Source of the DNA: DASYXZ01 sp035308965
GTDB lineage: Bacteria; Acidobacteriota; Terriglobia; UBA7540
Direction of reading: 5' to 3'
NCBI GenBank assembly: GCA_035308965.1
Contig: DATGFN010000064.1
Coordinates: forward strand, 26,549-90,548
Length of the DNA stretch: 64,000 nt
The notes beneath the pieces are model-generated. The model had not been told where the DNA came from, did no database searches, and saw nothing but the letters and a program-made list of their open reading frames with translations. Shown piece by piece: positions 34,209 to 42,524 of this stretch. Position numbers and translations under genes: made by a program. The stretch's first letter is position 1. Every line of letters starts with the position of its first letter.

Positions 34209-34850
34209 CTATGGCTTGGAAGTGTCTTGAATCTCGATGTTCTTCCACCGAACCCTAACCCCGCCTCCGGTGTGGATCTGCAATCCGATCACGCCATCGG
34301 TGAACTTTGGGGTGGGATCGGTGAAATCGACAATGGGGACGCCATTCAAGTGAGTCACCATGTGATTTCCGTGCACCGAGATTTCGAGCCGATTCCACTT
34401 GCCGGGCTTGAGAGCTTTTTCACCCTGCGCAGTCGGCTGTGCAACCCATCCCCGCCCGCCACTTTCGTAGAGTCCCCCCGTATGCTTGCCCACATTGGGA
34501 TCAACTTCAGTCTGCATGCCTTCGATGTCGGGTCCGTGCGTCGGGTCAATGCCCACAATGTGAGAGTGGAAGAAGACGCCGCTGTTTCCCCCAGCCTCGC
34601 CCTTGAATTGAAGCCGAAGATTGAAATCGCGAAACGTTTTTTCAGTGGTGAGGTAGCCGTATTTGTTGGCCTTGCTTTGGCAAAGAATGGTTCCGCGTTC
34701 GGCCACCCACTCTTCTTCTCCATTATTTTTCCAGCCACTCAAATCTTTTCCGTTGAAGAGGCGCACCCAACCTTCCTTGGCGATGGCCTGTGGGACGGGG
34801 GCGGGCGCGAGGCAAAGTAAGCTTACCACCAGGAATGCAAATCGTTTCAT
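34209..34850 (-). CDS. DUF1080 secreted protein (3-keto-glycoside hydrolase-like)
   Basis: 213 residues with a Sec signal (MKRFAFLVVSLLCLAPAPVP). The DUF1080 fold is shown by WVRLFNGKDLSGWKNNGEEE, FNLRLQFKGEAGGNSGVFF, the GIDPTHGPDIEGMQTEV stretch and PGKWNRLEISVHGNHMVTHL. Members act on 3-keto-disaccharides or bind carbohydrate in a concanavalin-like jelly roll. It is the first gene of the three-gene leftward cluster with Gfo/Idh/MocA and an isomerase, so it may split the oxidised glycoside made by the dehydrogenase (inference from known 3-keto-sugar pathways). Confidence 0.87.
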   Translation of the reverse strand: MKRFAFLVVSLLCLAPAPVPQAIAKEGWVRLFNGKDLSGWKNNGEEEWVAERGTILCQSKANKYGYLTTEKTFRDFNLRLQFKGEAGGNSGVFFHSHIVGIDPTHGPDIEGMQTEVDPNVGKHTGGLYESGGRGWVAQPTAQGEKALKPGKWNRLEISVHGNHMVTHLNGVPIVDFTDPTPKFTDGVIGLQIHTGGGVRVRWKNIEIQDTSKP

Positions 34851-34999
34851 CGTTCGAATTTCTCCAAAACGGTTGGCGTGTTCCGGCGAAGGGACGGAGC
34901 CGGGTTTTGCAATTCAACTCTTTACTTAGCCGGGCCAGCCTATCACGTTTGGGTCGTCAAGGTGAAGCAATCGGACCGGACGATTGAGCCCGAATTTTG

Positions 35000-35070
35000 C
35001 CGGGAGCGCGGGCGTCTCGCCCGCATTCACAAAATGAGGAAAAAGCGGGCGCGACGCCCGCGCTCCCGGG
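35000..35070. repeat. Palindromic GCGGGC-GAGA-GCCCGC element (copy 2)
   Basis: CCGGGAGCGCGGGCGTCTCG at 35000 is matched in reverse by GCGCGACGCCCGCGCTCCCG ending near 35069, with an A-rich 20-base centre. It has the same wording as the element at 12344-12410 and sits just after the 3' end of the leftward gene at 35100. Confidence 0.75.
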
Positions 35071-35099
35071 CTGGTTAAAACGGGCATTTCTGTCCGCAA

Positions 35100-35966
35100 T
35101 CATTGTTTGTGCGCCGCTGCCATTCTGGCCAAGAGGGCTGACCGAGTGGAACTCATCGTGTTTTGGAGCGACTCCCTGGGGATGCTGGTGACAAAAGGTC
35201 CGATCATCCATCCGAGGCCGGTGGGAATGTCGCGCGTCAACGAAACCGACTCGCATTCGATGTAAACCCCTCCATCGCGCTCTTCCCAACGCCACCAGGA
35301 ATCGATGCGCCAAAGAAATCCGCCATCCTTTCCCACAGGCTTCTCCCGCTCGTCCGGCAGGTCGGCGCGGTCCACTTCCGCGACGCGGGTGGAGGCGGAG
35401 CGACTGTATTCATGCGCGGGGTCGGGGGAACTGTAATGTATCTCGTGCTCCGTATCGAGCGTAACCGTAATCACCTTGTGTTTGCGCAGCCGGTAATAAA
35501 TATTAAAGTCATTGCCGTCGTGGCTGAGCAATTTCGAGCGGACTAGTTCGGGTTTGTAAATGTCCTGATGGTGCGCGTAGTCCTGGGACAATTCCACTGC
35601 CTGTTTGACGGTGGCGCCGGGGACGAATACGTCGCCAATCCAGTGGTGAACGAGGCCGTCCGGGATGTCGATGCTGCGCTGCCGGGAGTCCAAGGTATCA
35701 AGGCGATCCATGAAAATTTCACCGCGTTTGAGCTGCTGCTCAATTTGCGCCCGGCGGGGAGCAGGCAGGCCGTCAATGTAAAGAAACCCGCCCGGCCGCG
35801 CCATCTCACCTTTCACTCTCGCCTCGGTGGCCTGAACGTAGCGGTTATAAGCCTCTGCGGTGGCCTGCTTCAACTCCACGGTGATCACTTCGGGCGGGAT
35901 GGCGGCCAATGTGGAGGCTGCCCAAAAAATAATCAGCGCGCATAGGAATTTAGATCGAATTTTCAT
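35100..35966 (-). CDS. Secreted protein, possible START/SRPBCC-like
   Basis: 288 residues with a signal peptide (KFLCALIIFWAAST). The mature part has YNRYVQATEARVKGEMARPG, FVPGATVKQAVELSQDYAHH, and a C-terminal block WRIDSWWRWEERDGGVYIEC followed by ESVSLTRDIPTGLGWMIGPF, the look of a lipid-binding START-like beta barrel. The frame is open further upstream, but that would overlap ilvD on the other strand, so the ATG at 35966 before the signal peptide is chosen. Divergent from ilvD with 158 bases between. No named family recognised with certainty. Confidence 0.78.
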   Translation of the reverse strand: MKIRSKFLCALIIFWAASTLAAIPPEVITVELKQATAEAYNRYVQATEARVKGEMARPGGFLYIDGLPAPRRAQIEQQLKRGEIFMDRLDTLDSRQRSIDIPDGLVHHWIGDVFVPGATVKQAVELSQDYAHHQDIYKPELVRSKLLSHDGNDFNIYYRLRKHKVITVTLDTEHEIHYSSPDPAHEYSRSASTRVAEVDRADLPDEREKPVGKDGGFLWRIDSWWRWEERDGGVYIECESVSLTRDIPTGLGWMIGPFVTSIPRESLQNTMSSTRSALLARMAAAHKQ

Positions 35967-36124
35967 TTTCTGTCTTATCCGGGAATTTCTCCGGCTCATC
36001 ACGATCATACATCCGGAGTCGGCAAACCCGAAAGCGGGCTTGCCCACTTTCATCGAATCTGGCACTATCATATCTTCAACACTCGACACAACCAGGGACA
36101 TCAACTTTCCGTTTTGGGGGAGAT

Positions 36125-37807
36125 ATGCCGTCAGAGGCGAAGAATCCAAGCCGCACTATATTGGAAGGCCGCGACCGCGCGGGCGCACGATCCATGCTGA
36201 AAGCCATCGGGTTTACGGACGCCGATCTGGCGCGGCCCATCGTCGGCATTGCCAACACCTGGATTGAAACCATGCCCTGCAATTTCCATTTGCGCCGCCT
36301 CTCGGCGAAAGTGAAAGAAGGGGTGCGAGCGGCGGGCGGCACGCCCATGGAGTTCAACACCATCTCCATCTCCGACGGCGTGACCATGGGCACCGAAGGC
36401 ATGAAGGCGTCGCTGGTCAGCCGCGAAGTGATTGCCGATTCCATCGAACTGGTGGGTCGCGGCCATATGTTTGACGCCATGGTGGCGCTGGTTGGATGCG
36501 ACAAAACGATTCCGGCGGGAGCCATGGCGCTGCTGCGTTTGAACGTTCCGGGCATCGTGCTCTATGGCGGCTCAATCGCCGCCGGAAGTTTCCAGGGACA
36601 TGACGTGACCATCCAGGACGTCTACGAAGCGGTGGGCGCCAATGCCGCCGGGCTGATGACCGATGAAGATCTGAAGAAACTAGAGGACTCGGCCTGCCCG
36701 GGCGCGGGCGCCTGCGGCGGGCAATTTACCGCCAACACCATGTCCACCGTGATGGAGTTCATCGGCATTTCTCCCATGGGCTTCAACAGCGTTCCGGCCA
36801 TGGATGGGCGGAAAGATGAAATTGCGTTCCGCACCGGCCAGATGGTGATGGACATTTTCCGGCGCGGCGTTCGTCCCAGAGATATCATGACGCGCAAGGC
36901 GTTTGAGAACGCCATTGCCGGCGTGGCTGCCAGCGGAGGCTCCACAAATTCCGTGCTCCACCTTTTGGCCATGGCGCGCGAGGCGAACGTGCCCCTGGAG
37001 ATGGAGGACTTTGACAAAGTCAGCGCGCGCACGCCGCTCATCGCGGATTTGAAACCGGCGGGAAAATATATGGCGGTGGATGTCTACAAGGCGGGCGGGA
37101 TTCCTCTGATCGTGAAGAAACTTTTGGAAGGCGGCCCGGGTTTGATTGATGGCAGTCAAATGACGCCGAGCGGGAAGACGATTGGGGAAGAGGCGCTTGC
37201 CTGCCAGGAGACGCCGGGGCAGGATGTGGTAAGGCCGGTCTCCAACGCGCTCAAGAAAACCGGCGGGCTGGTGATCTTGAAAGGCAACCTTGCTCCGGAA
37301 GGTTCAGTGGCCAAGATTACCGGGCACGAAAGGCTGCATCACCGCGGCCCGGCGCGCGTCTTTGACAGTGAGGAACAGGCCATGCGCGCCGTGACCGGGA
37401 AAAAAATCAAGGCCGGAGACGTGGTGGTGATTCGCTATGAAGGTCCGCGAGGCGGTCCCGGTATGCGGGAAATGCTGGGCGTGACCGGAGCGATTGTGGG
37501 CGCTGGTCTGGGTGAGACCGTGGCGCTGCTCACCGACGGCCGCTTCAGTGGCGCCACGCGCGGCCTGATGGTGGGGCACGTGGCCCCGGAAGCCGCGCGC
37601 GGCGGGCCCATCGCCGCCCTCGCCGATGGGGACATCGTTGAAATTGATGTGAATGCCCGCCGCATGTCGGTTGAGATCGACGAGAAAGAGATGTTGCAGC
37701 GCCTCGGGCAGTGGGAAGCGCCCGAGCCGCGCTATAAAACGGGCGTTTTTGCCAAGTATGCCAAGCTGGTGTCTTCAGCTTCGGAAGGAGCGGTTACGGG
37801 ATTTTAG
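36125..37807 (+). CDS. ilvD: Dihydroxy-acid dehydratase
   Basis: 560 residues, the standard IlvD length. It dehydrates 2,3-dihydroxy acids in valine, isoleucine and leucine synthesis using a Fe-S cluster. The cluster cysteines are visible in ETMPCNFHLR, VGCDKTIPAG and GAGACGGQFTANTM, and the DEDLKKLE segment carries the family's metal/lysine site. The substrate end FSGATRGLMVGHVAPEA is intact. The start at 36125 has a GGGGGAG ribosome site. Stand-alone: no other ilv gene is adjacent. Confidence 0.97.
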   Translation: MPSEAKNPSRTILEGRDRAGARSMLKAIGFTDADLARPIVGIANTWIETMPCNFHLRRLSAKVKEGVRAAGGTPMEFNTISISDGVTMGTEGMKASLVSREVIADSIELVGRGHMFDAMVALVGCDKTIPAGAMALLRLNVPGIVLYGGSIAAGSFQGHDVTIQDVYEAVGANAAGLMTDEDLKKLEDSACPGAGACGGQFTANTMSTVMEFIGISPMGFNSVPAMDGRKDEIAFRTGQMVMDIFRRGVRPRDIMTRKAFENAIAGVAASGGSTNSVLHLLAMAREANVPLEMEDFDKVSARTPLIADLKPAGKYMAVDVYKAGGIPLIVKKLLEGGPGLIDGSQMTPSGKTIGEEALACQETPGQDVVRPVSNALKKTGGLVILKGNLAPEGSVAKITGHERLHHRGPARVFDSEEQAMRAVTGKKIKAGDVVVIRYEGPRGGPGMREMLGVTGAIVGAGLGETVALLTDGRFSGATRGLMVGHVAPEAARGGPIAALADGDIVEIDVNARRMSVEIDEKEMLQRLGQWEAPEPRYKTGVFAKYAKLVSSASEGAVTGF

Positions 37808-37878
37808 ATTTGCGATTTTGGATTTTGGATTGAGTAATCTATCCGTTGTTGATTGTTAGTTGTGAAATGTGGGGAATA

Positions 37879-37929
37879 ACCCCTCATCCGGCTCGCCGCG
37901 GCGGGCCACCTTCTCCCCCTGGGAGAAGG
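37879..37929. repeat. CCCCTCATCCG-type repeat fragment
   Basis: ACCCCTCATCCGGCTCGCCG followed by a CCTTCTCC...GGAGAAGG inverted pair. The same wording opens the longer element at 45033-45174. The surrounding gap 37808-37999 has no gene. Confidence 0.6.
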
Positions 37930-37999
37930 CAAGGCTTTATAAATGTCATTTGTTGCCGCCCGCTTTTATTTGTGACATCATAGAAAAAATGGAGATGAA

Positions 38000-38773
38000 G
38001 TGCACTCTGATCTAAAAACGGTTATCGACCTTCAGCACGTGGACTCAAAAATCGCGGAATTGACCGCACGGATTGATGCTCTGCCCATCCAAATTAAGAC
38101 CCTGGAAGACCGCCTGAAAGATTATCTTCATGCCCACGAAGAACGGAAACTCCGGCTGGTTGCGAATCAGAAGGAACGTCGCGAGCTGGAAGGCGAAATT
38201 CAGTTGATCCAGACCAAGATTTCCAAGCACAAAGGCCAGCTTTACGAGGTGAAGACCAATGAACAATACAAGGCCCTGGTGAAAGAAATCGAGGGCGAGG
38301 AAGGAAACATCCGCAAGATTGAAGACAAGATTCTGGAAAAGATGGTGGAGGCGGAAGAGAGCCAGAAAATGGTGAACCAGGCCGCCGCCAGCCTGGAAGG
38401 CGAGAAGGAAAGGGTGGCTGCCGAATCGAAGCATCTGAACTCGCTGCGTGAAGCAGACGTAAAAGAACGCGACACCTTCATCGCCCGACGTAAGGAGTTG
38501 ACGGCGGGGCTGGACTCTCACTTGCTCGAAACCTATGAGCGCGTGCGCAGAGGGAGAAAGGGCATCGCCGTGGCCGAAGTGCGCGACGGTTTTTGTACAG
38601 CCTGCAACGTCCGGTTGCGTCCCCAGGTGTATAACGAAATTCGGACCAACGATACCATCCAGTTCTGTGAAAGCTGCAGCCGTTTTATGTTTTGCGTGGA
38701 GCCGGCCCAGGAAGTGAGCGAGCAAGTGGCCAAAGCTGCGGATGCGGGTGGCAGAGAGACGGCGCGGGACTGA
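38000..38773 (+). CDS. Coiled-coil protein with C4 zinc ribbon
   Basis: 257 residues. The first about 180 form one long antiparallel coiled coil (IDLQHVDSKIAELTARIDAL, then heptads rich in Glu, Lys, Leu). A zinc ribbon follows with CTAC near residue 199 and CESC near 222. This is the widespread DUF164/CdsZ-type zinc-ribbon family, often next to RNase HI as here; its job is not settled, though hibernation-like and nucleic-acid roles have been suggested. The start is GTG at 38000 with GGAGA upstream; an ATG at 37989 is in a different, closed frame. The C-terminal 30 residues are acidic/Ala-rich. Confidence 0.87.
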   Translation: MHSDLKTVIDLQHVDSKIAELTARIDALPIQIKTLEDRLKDYLHAHEERKLRLVANQKERRELEGEIQLIQTKISKHKGQLYEVKTNEQYKALVKEIEGEEGNIRKIEDKILEKMVEAEESQKMVNQAAASLEGEKERVAAESKHLNSLREADVKERDTFIARRKELTAGLDSHLLETYERVRRGRKGIAVAEVRDGFCTACNVRLRPQVYNEIRTNDTIQFCESCSRFMFCVEPAQEVSEQVAKAADAGGRETARD

Positions 38774-38888
38774 GTTTGGGATTATGCATTGGCGGACAGG
38801 GATGGTCCCCATTCAATTCGTCACACGATTCTAGCAATACAAGCCCCCGTTCCTGGCCGGCTTGCCAATTCCACCGCCACACCAGACC

Positions 38889-39320
38889 ATGGCAACCGAC
38901 TCATCCTCTTTCGAAGTCGTCGCCCACATCGACGGCGCATCACGCGGCAATCCCGGACCAGCGGCCTATGGCGTTGTCTTGGAGAGCCATGAAGGCGCGC
39001 CGCTCGCCACTCTTTCCAAAGCCATCGGCCACACCACCAACAACGTGGCCGAGTATCACGGACTACTCGCCGCGCTGGAATACGCCGTGGAGCACGATAT
39101 TCGGCGGCTCAAGGTGCTTTCCGATTCCGAACTGATGGCGCGCCAGATTCAAGGCGCTTATAAAGTCAAAAGTCCCGACCTCAAGCCGCTCTATGAACGC
39201 GCGCGGAGCGCCATCGCCCGGCTCGAGTCGTTTTCCATTCAGCATGTCCGCCGCGAACACAATCGCGAGGCGGATAAGTTGGCTAATCTGGCGCTGGACG
39301 GGGCTGGTAAGAAACAATGA
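38889..39320 (+). CDS. rnhA: Ribonuclease HI-like protein
   Basis: 143 residues with the four catalytic acidic residues in place: Asp in AHIDGASRGNPGP, Glu in NNVAEYHGLLAAL, Asp in VLSDSELMARQI and Asp in HNREADKLANLAL. It cuts the RNA strand of RNA-DNA hybrids. The wording HIDGASRGNPGPAAYG marks the short RNase HI branch without the basic protrusion of E. coli RNase HI. The ATG at 38889 is preferred over the in-frame upstream start because family similarity begins with the beta strand at residue 8. It is 115 bases downstream of the zinc-ribbon gene. The stop codon falls directly at the first unit of the repeat array. Confidence 0.9.
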   Translation: MATDSSSFEVVAHIDGASRGNPGPAAYGVVLESHEGAPLATLSKAIGHTTNNVAEYHGLLAALEYAVEHDIRRLKVLSDSELMARQIQGAYKVKSPDLKPLYERARSAIARLESFSIQHVRREHNREADKLANLALDGAGKKQ

Positions 39321-39772
39321 ACCACCAAGACACCAAGGCACAAAGAGAATCTGGGGCTGAAGAAGCGATGGCAAATATGCAAACGATTCGCTCTCACGCG
39401 AGTTCTTTCGTTCATTTTTCTTAGTGCCTTTGTGCCTTGGTGGTAGAGTTTTTTCTTGGAGATGGCGAGGAGAAGAAAAGATGAACCACCAAGACACTAA
39501 GGCACGAAGAAAATCTGGGGCTGAAGAAGCGATGGCAAATATGCAAACGATTCGCTCTCAAGCGAGTTCTTTCGTTCGTTTTTCTTAATGTCTTTGTGCC
39601 TTGGTGGTAGAGTGTTTTCTTGGAGATGGCGAGGGGAAGAAAAGATGAACCACCAAGACACGAAGACACAAAGAAAATCTGGGGCTGAAGAATCGATGGA
39701 AGAAATGCAAATGCTTGGCCCTCACGTGGGTCATATGAGTCATTTTTCTTAGTGCCTTTGTGCCTTGGTGGT
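39317..39772. repeat. Array of three CCACCAAGGCACAAAG inverted-repeat units
   Basis: Three direct copies of a unit of about 130 bases (39317-39446, 39482-39610, 39643-39772), period about 161-165. Each unit starts with GAACCACCAAGACACCAAGG and ends with the complementary CCTTTGTGCCTTGGTGGT, so each is a hairpin-forming inverted repeat with a shared centre (GGGGCTGAAGAA, GCAAACGATTCGCTC). The third unit has the most changed centre. A fourth unit is at 40291-40423, beyond the GxxExxY gene. Confidence 0.88.
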
Positions 39773-40216
39773 GAAGGTCTTCCTTGGACAGGAGGATGTA
39801 CGCAAACGATTCGCTCCCACAGACAGCCGCATATTCCCATTCCCGAGGAGCTCAATCGGATTGCGCACGAGGTGGTTGACGCGGCATACGTTGTTCACTC
39901 AACGCTCGGGCCTGGCTTGCTCGAAAGCGTGTATGAAACTTGCCTTGCCTACGAGATTGAGAAGCGTGGACTTTCGGTCAAGCGCCAAGTGGACTTACCT
40001 GTTCGATACGGCGAAGTGACGCTTGACGCCGCATTGAGGATTGATCTCCTGGTCGAGGATGTTCTGGTGGTCGAGACCAAGGCCGCGGAGGCCATGCACC
40101 CCGTCCACACAGCTCAGTTGATGACGTACTTGAAGCTTACGAATCGGCGGCTCGGTCTGCTGATCAATTTCAATGTGCCCTTGATTCGCGACGGAATTAA
40201 ACGAATTGCCTTGTGA
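39752..40216 (+). CDS. GxxExxY protein (PD-(D/E)XK-fold family)
   Basis: About 130-154 residues. The family signature GLLESVYETCLAYE is present, after EELNRIAHEVVDAAYVVHST. Then come the nuclease-fold core RIDLLVEDVLVVETKAAEA with acidic/Lys residues in PD-(D/E)XK spacing and the end TNRRLGLLINFNVPLIRDGI. Function of the family is unknown. The frame opens with GTG at 39752 inside the end of the third repeat unit; the first about 25 residues are translated repeat and are probably not real, but no better ATG exists before the conserved part, so the start is uncertain and the gene could be poorly expressed. Another repeat end follows 6 bases after the stop. Confidence 0.82.
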   Translation: MPLCLGGEGLPWTGGCTQTIRSHRQPHIPIPEELNRIAHEVVDAAYVVHSTLGPGLLESVYETCLAYEIEKRGLSVKRQVDLPVRYGEVTLDAALRIDLLVEDVLVVETKAAEAMHPVHTAQLMTYLKLTNRRLGLLINFNVPLIRDGIKRIAL

Positions 40217-40221
40217 CTTTT

Positions 40222-40434
40222 ATCATTCACTTTTCTTAGTGCCTTTGTGCCTTGGTGGTAAAGTTCTGAGTTGAACGCGCGGAAAAGAAAAGATGAACCA
40301 CCAAGACACCAAGGCACAAAGAAAAGCTGGGGCTGAAGAAGCGATTCGAGGAATGCAAACAGTTCGCCTCCACGTTAGTTCTTTCGTTCACCTTTCTTGG
40401 TGCCTTTGTGCCTTGGTGGTAGAGTTCTCTCTTG
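40222..40434. repeat. CCACCAAGGCACAAAG repeat: half unit plus fourth full unit
   Basis: The GxxExxY gene is followed by a right-hand end (TTTTCTTAGTGCCTTTGTGC, about 40235-40262), a linker, and a full unit at 40291-40423 with the same two inverted ends. The acyl-CoA dehydrogenase ribosome site (GGAGG) lies directly after the last unit. Confidence 0.85.
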
Positions 40435-40448
40435 GATAGGAGGCGAGT

Positions 40449-41627
40449 ATGTCTGAAGCCGCGATCGACCCAACCTTGGCGCATCGCCCTCTCACCGTCC
40501 TCAGCGAAGAGGAGCAAATGTTTCGAGCGGCGGCGCGCGAATTCGCGGAGAAGGAAGTGGGGCCGCACGTGGAAGCCATGGACCGCGAGGGCGTTTTCAG
40601 GCACGACCTCATCGAAAAGTTTTTCGCACAGGGTTTTATGGGGATTGAAATTCCACTGAACTTTGGCGGAGGGGGCGGCACTTTCTTCATGTCCGTGCTG
40701 GCCATCGAGGAATTTTCCCGCGTTGACGCTTCCGCCGGAGTGGTGATTGACGTTCAAAACACGCTGGTCTCGAACGCCCTGATGCGCTGGGGCAGCGAGC
40801 AACAGAAAAAAACATTTCTGCCCCGCCTGGCGCAAAACACAGTGGGCGCCTACGCCCTTTCCGAGCCCAATGCCGGAAGCGACGCTTTTGCTCTTGAGAC
40901 CAAGGCCAAAGAAGACGGTCCCGATTATATTTTGAACGGGCGCAAACTTTGGATTACCAACGCCAAGGAAGCGGGCCTTTTTATTTTGTTTGCCACTGTC
41001 AATCGCGAACTCGGTTACAAGGGTATCACGGCGTTTCTGCTGGAAAGCTCAACGCCCGGATTTACGGTGGGGAAGAAGGAAGACAAGGTGGGCATCCGCG
41101 CGTCCTCCACCTGCGAATTAATTTTGGAGGATTGCCGCGTCCCCAAAGCGAATGTTCTTGGCGAGGTCGGCAAGGGCTACAAGGTGGCCATAGAGACGCT
41201 GAACGAGGGGCGAATCGGAATTGGCGCCCAAATGCTGGGCGTGGCGCGCGGCGCCTTGGAGCACGCCCTGCGCTATGCCGCCGAGCGAAAACAGTTCGGC
41301 AAACCGATCGCGGAAAATCAAGGCATCCAATTCCAACTTGCGCGGCTGGCCACGGACGTCGAGGCCGCCCGCCTGATGACCTATAACACCGCGCGCCTGA
41401 AAGACGCGAAATTGCCTTTCCTCAAGGAAGCCGCCATGACCAAATACTTCGCGTCGCAAGTGGCGGAGCGCGTGACCTCGGAAGCGCTGGAAGTTTACGG
41501 TGGCTACGGATTCACCAAAGACTACCCAATGGAAAAATATTGGCGGGACTCGAAAATCGGGAAAATTTACGAAGGCACTTCCTTCATGCAACTCGGCACC
41601 ATCGCCAAAATCATTCTCGGTGCTTAA
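40449..41627 (+). CDS. Short-chain acyl-CoA dehydrogenase
   Basis: 392 residues in the three-domain acyl-CoA dehydrogenase order. The N-terminal helical part has SEEEQMFRAAAREFAEKEVG; the middle beta domain has YALSEPNAGSDA and WITNAKEAGLFILF; the C-terminal helices have RIGIGAQMLGVARGALEHAL, the FAD-binding run RKQFGKPIAENQGIQFQLA and catalytic Glu in KIYEGTS. It oxidises acyl-CoA to trans-2-enoyl-CoA with FAD in beta-oxidation or branched-chain amino acid breakdown. The start at 40449 has AGGAGG upstream, directly downstream of a repeat unit. Complete and near usual length (about 380). Confidence 0.95.
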   Translation: MSEAAIDPTLAHRPLTVLSEEEQMFRAAAREFAEKEVGPHVEAMDREGVFRHDLIEKFFAQGFMGIEIPLNFGGGGGTFFMSVLAIEEFSRVDASAGVVIDVQNTLVSNALMRWGSEQQKKTFLPRLAQNTVGAYALSEPNAGSDAFALETKAKEDGPDYILNGRKLWITNAKEAGLFILFATVNRELGYKGITAFLLESSTPGFTVGKKEDKVGIRASSTCELILEDCRVPKANVLGEVGKGYKVAIETLNEGRIGIGAQMLGVARGALEHALRYAAERKQFGKPIAENQGIQFQLARLATDVEAARLMTYNTARLKDAKLPFLKEAAMTKYFASQVAERVTSEALEVYGGYGFTKDYPMEKYWRDSKIGKIYEGTSFMQLGTIAKIILGA

Positions 41628-41688
41628 CGCAGGGGGGCACACCGAGAGCCACTTTTGTATTTTGCTTTGCACTTATGGGTGACGTTTA

Positions 41689-42429
41689 ATGCGGATGCAA
41701 CGAAAAAAAACGAATAGCCCTTCGCGCGCACAGCACAGGGATTTTTCCTTGCTGCTGATCGCATTTGGAACGCTCGCGTTGCTTCCCACGCTTGTACCTG
41801 ACCTCTTGGCACAATCTTCTTCCGTCCCCTATGGCACTCAATACGGGCCTATGTTTTTAACTTCTTCGGCTTCTTACAAATATCCAAGCACATACAAGTC
41901 AATTCACGAGGTTGATTTCCGGAATTTGAGCTTGCACACTTTTGGGCGGAAGGGAAAGTCGTTAGCAAAATATAATCTTAAAGATGGGACATGTGAAACG
42001 GACGACCAATCCAATCACTGTTCAATAGAGCTTGAATCTATTCACTACCTCAGGACGACGACAGGCATCCCGGAACTTGCACTGGTCGCATACGGGGCGT
42101 CTTGTGTAGCGGGAAGTTCCAACACTGAGGGAATCGCGCAGACATTCAAACTCGAGGGCCATCATCTGGAGGTTATACAGGACATTGCCTGGGACGAGAA
42201 TCACGGGGAGTGGACCACACACTCTTTTGACGAAAAGACAAACACACTTGTTATTCGATCGTCGCACTACATCCCCGGTGACGCCCACTGCTGCGTTTCA
42301 GCGATAGATGACGTTTCTTTACTTTGGAACGGAAGTCGTTTTGTTCAGGCTGGAATTAGCACAGAACTTTCGCCTTACGGCAAGCAGGCAGGGAAGACTT
42401 TGGATACACGCATGAAAGGTCAACGCTGA
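41689..42429 (+). CDS. Exported protein of unknown function
   Basis: 246 residues. After a basic start an N-terminal hydrophobic segment (LLLIAFGTLALLPTLVPDLL, about 21-40, followed by AQS) looks like a signal peptide or anchor. The rest is beta-rich with five cysteines (for example GTCETDDQSNHCSIE and HCCVSAIDD) and a motif WDENHGEWTTHSF. I do not recognise a family. Codon choice is less GC-rich than its neighbours, which may point to late acquisition. It follows the acyl-CoA dehydrogenase by 61 bases but shares no evident function. Confidence 0.65.
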   Translation: MRMQRKKTNSPSRAQHRDFSLLLIAFGTLALLPTLVPDLLAQSSSVPYGTQYGPMFLTSSASYKYPSTYKSIHEVDFRNLSLHTFGRKGKSLAKYNLKDGTCETDDQSNHCSIELESIHYLRTTTGIPELALVAYGASCVAGSSNTEGIAQTFKLEGHHLEVIQDIAWDENHGEWTTHSFDEKTNTLVIRSSHYIPGDAHCCVSAIDDVSLLWNGSRFVQAGISTELSPYGKQAGKTLDTRMKGQR

Positions 42430-42524
42430 TTTGGATTGAACGCATTCCCGCAAATCACTGCCGTCTAATGCCTTGCTACGGGAACTTCAGGCCTTACCTT
42501 TTACCCTTTACCTTTTAACCTTTC

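Noticed and set aside
39317..40434. CRISPR array
   Set aside because: Units of about 130 bases with internal inverted ends and period about 163 do not fit CRISPR repeat-spacer sizes; no cas1/cas2 gene. The nearby Cas4-like protein is in another region.
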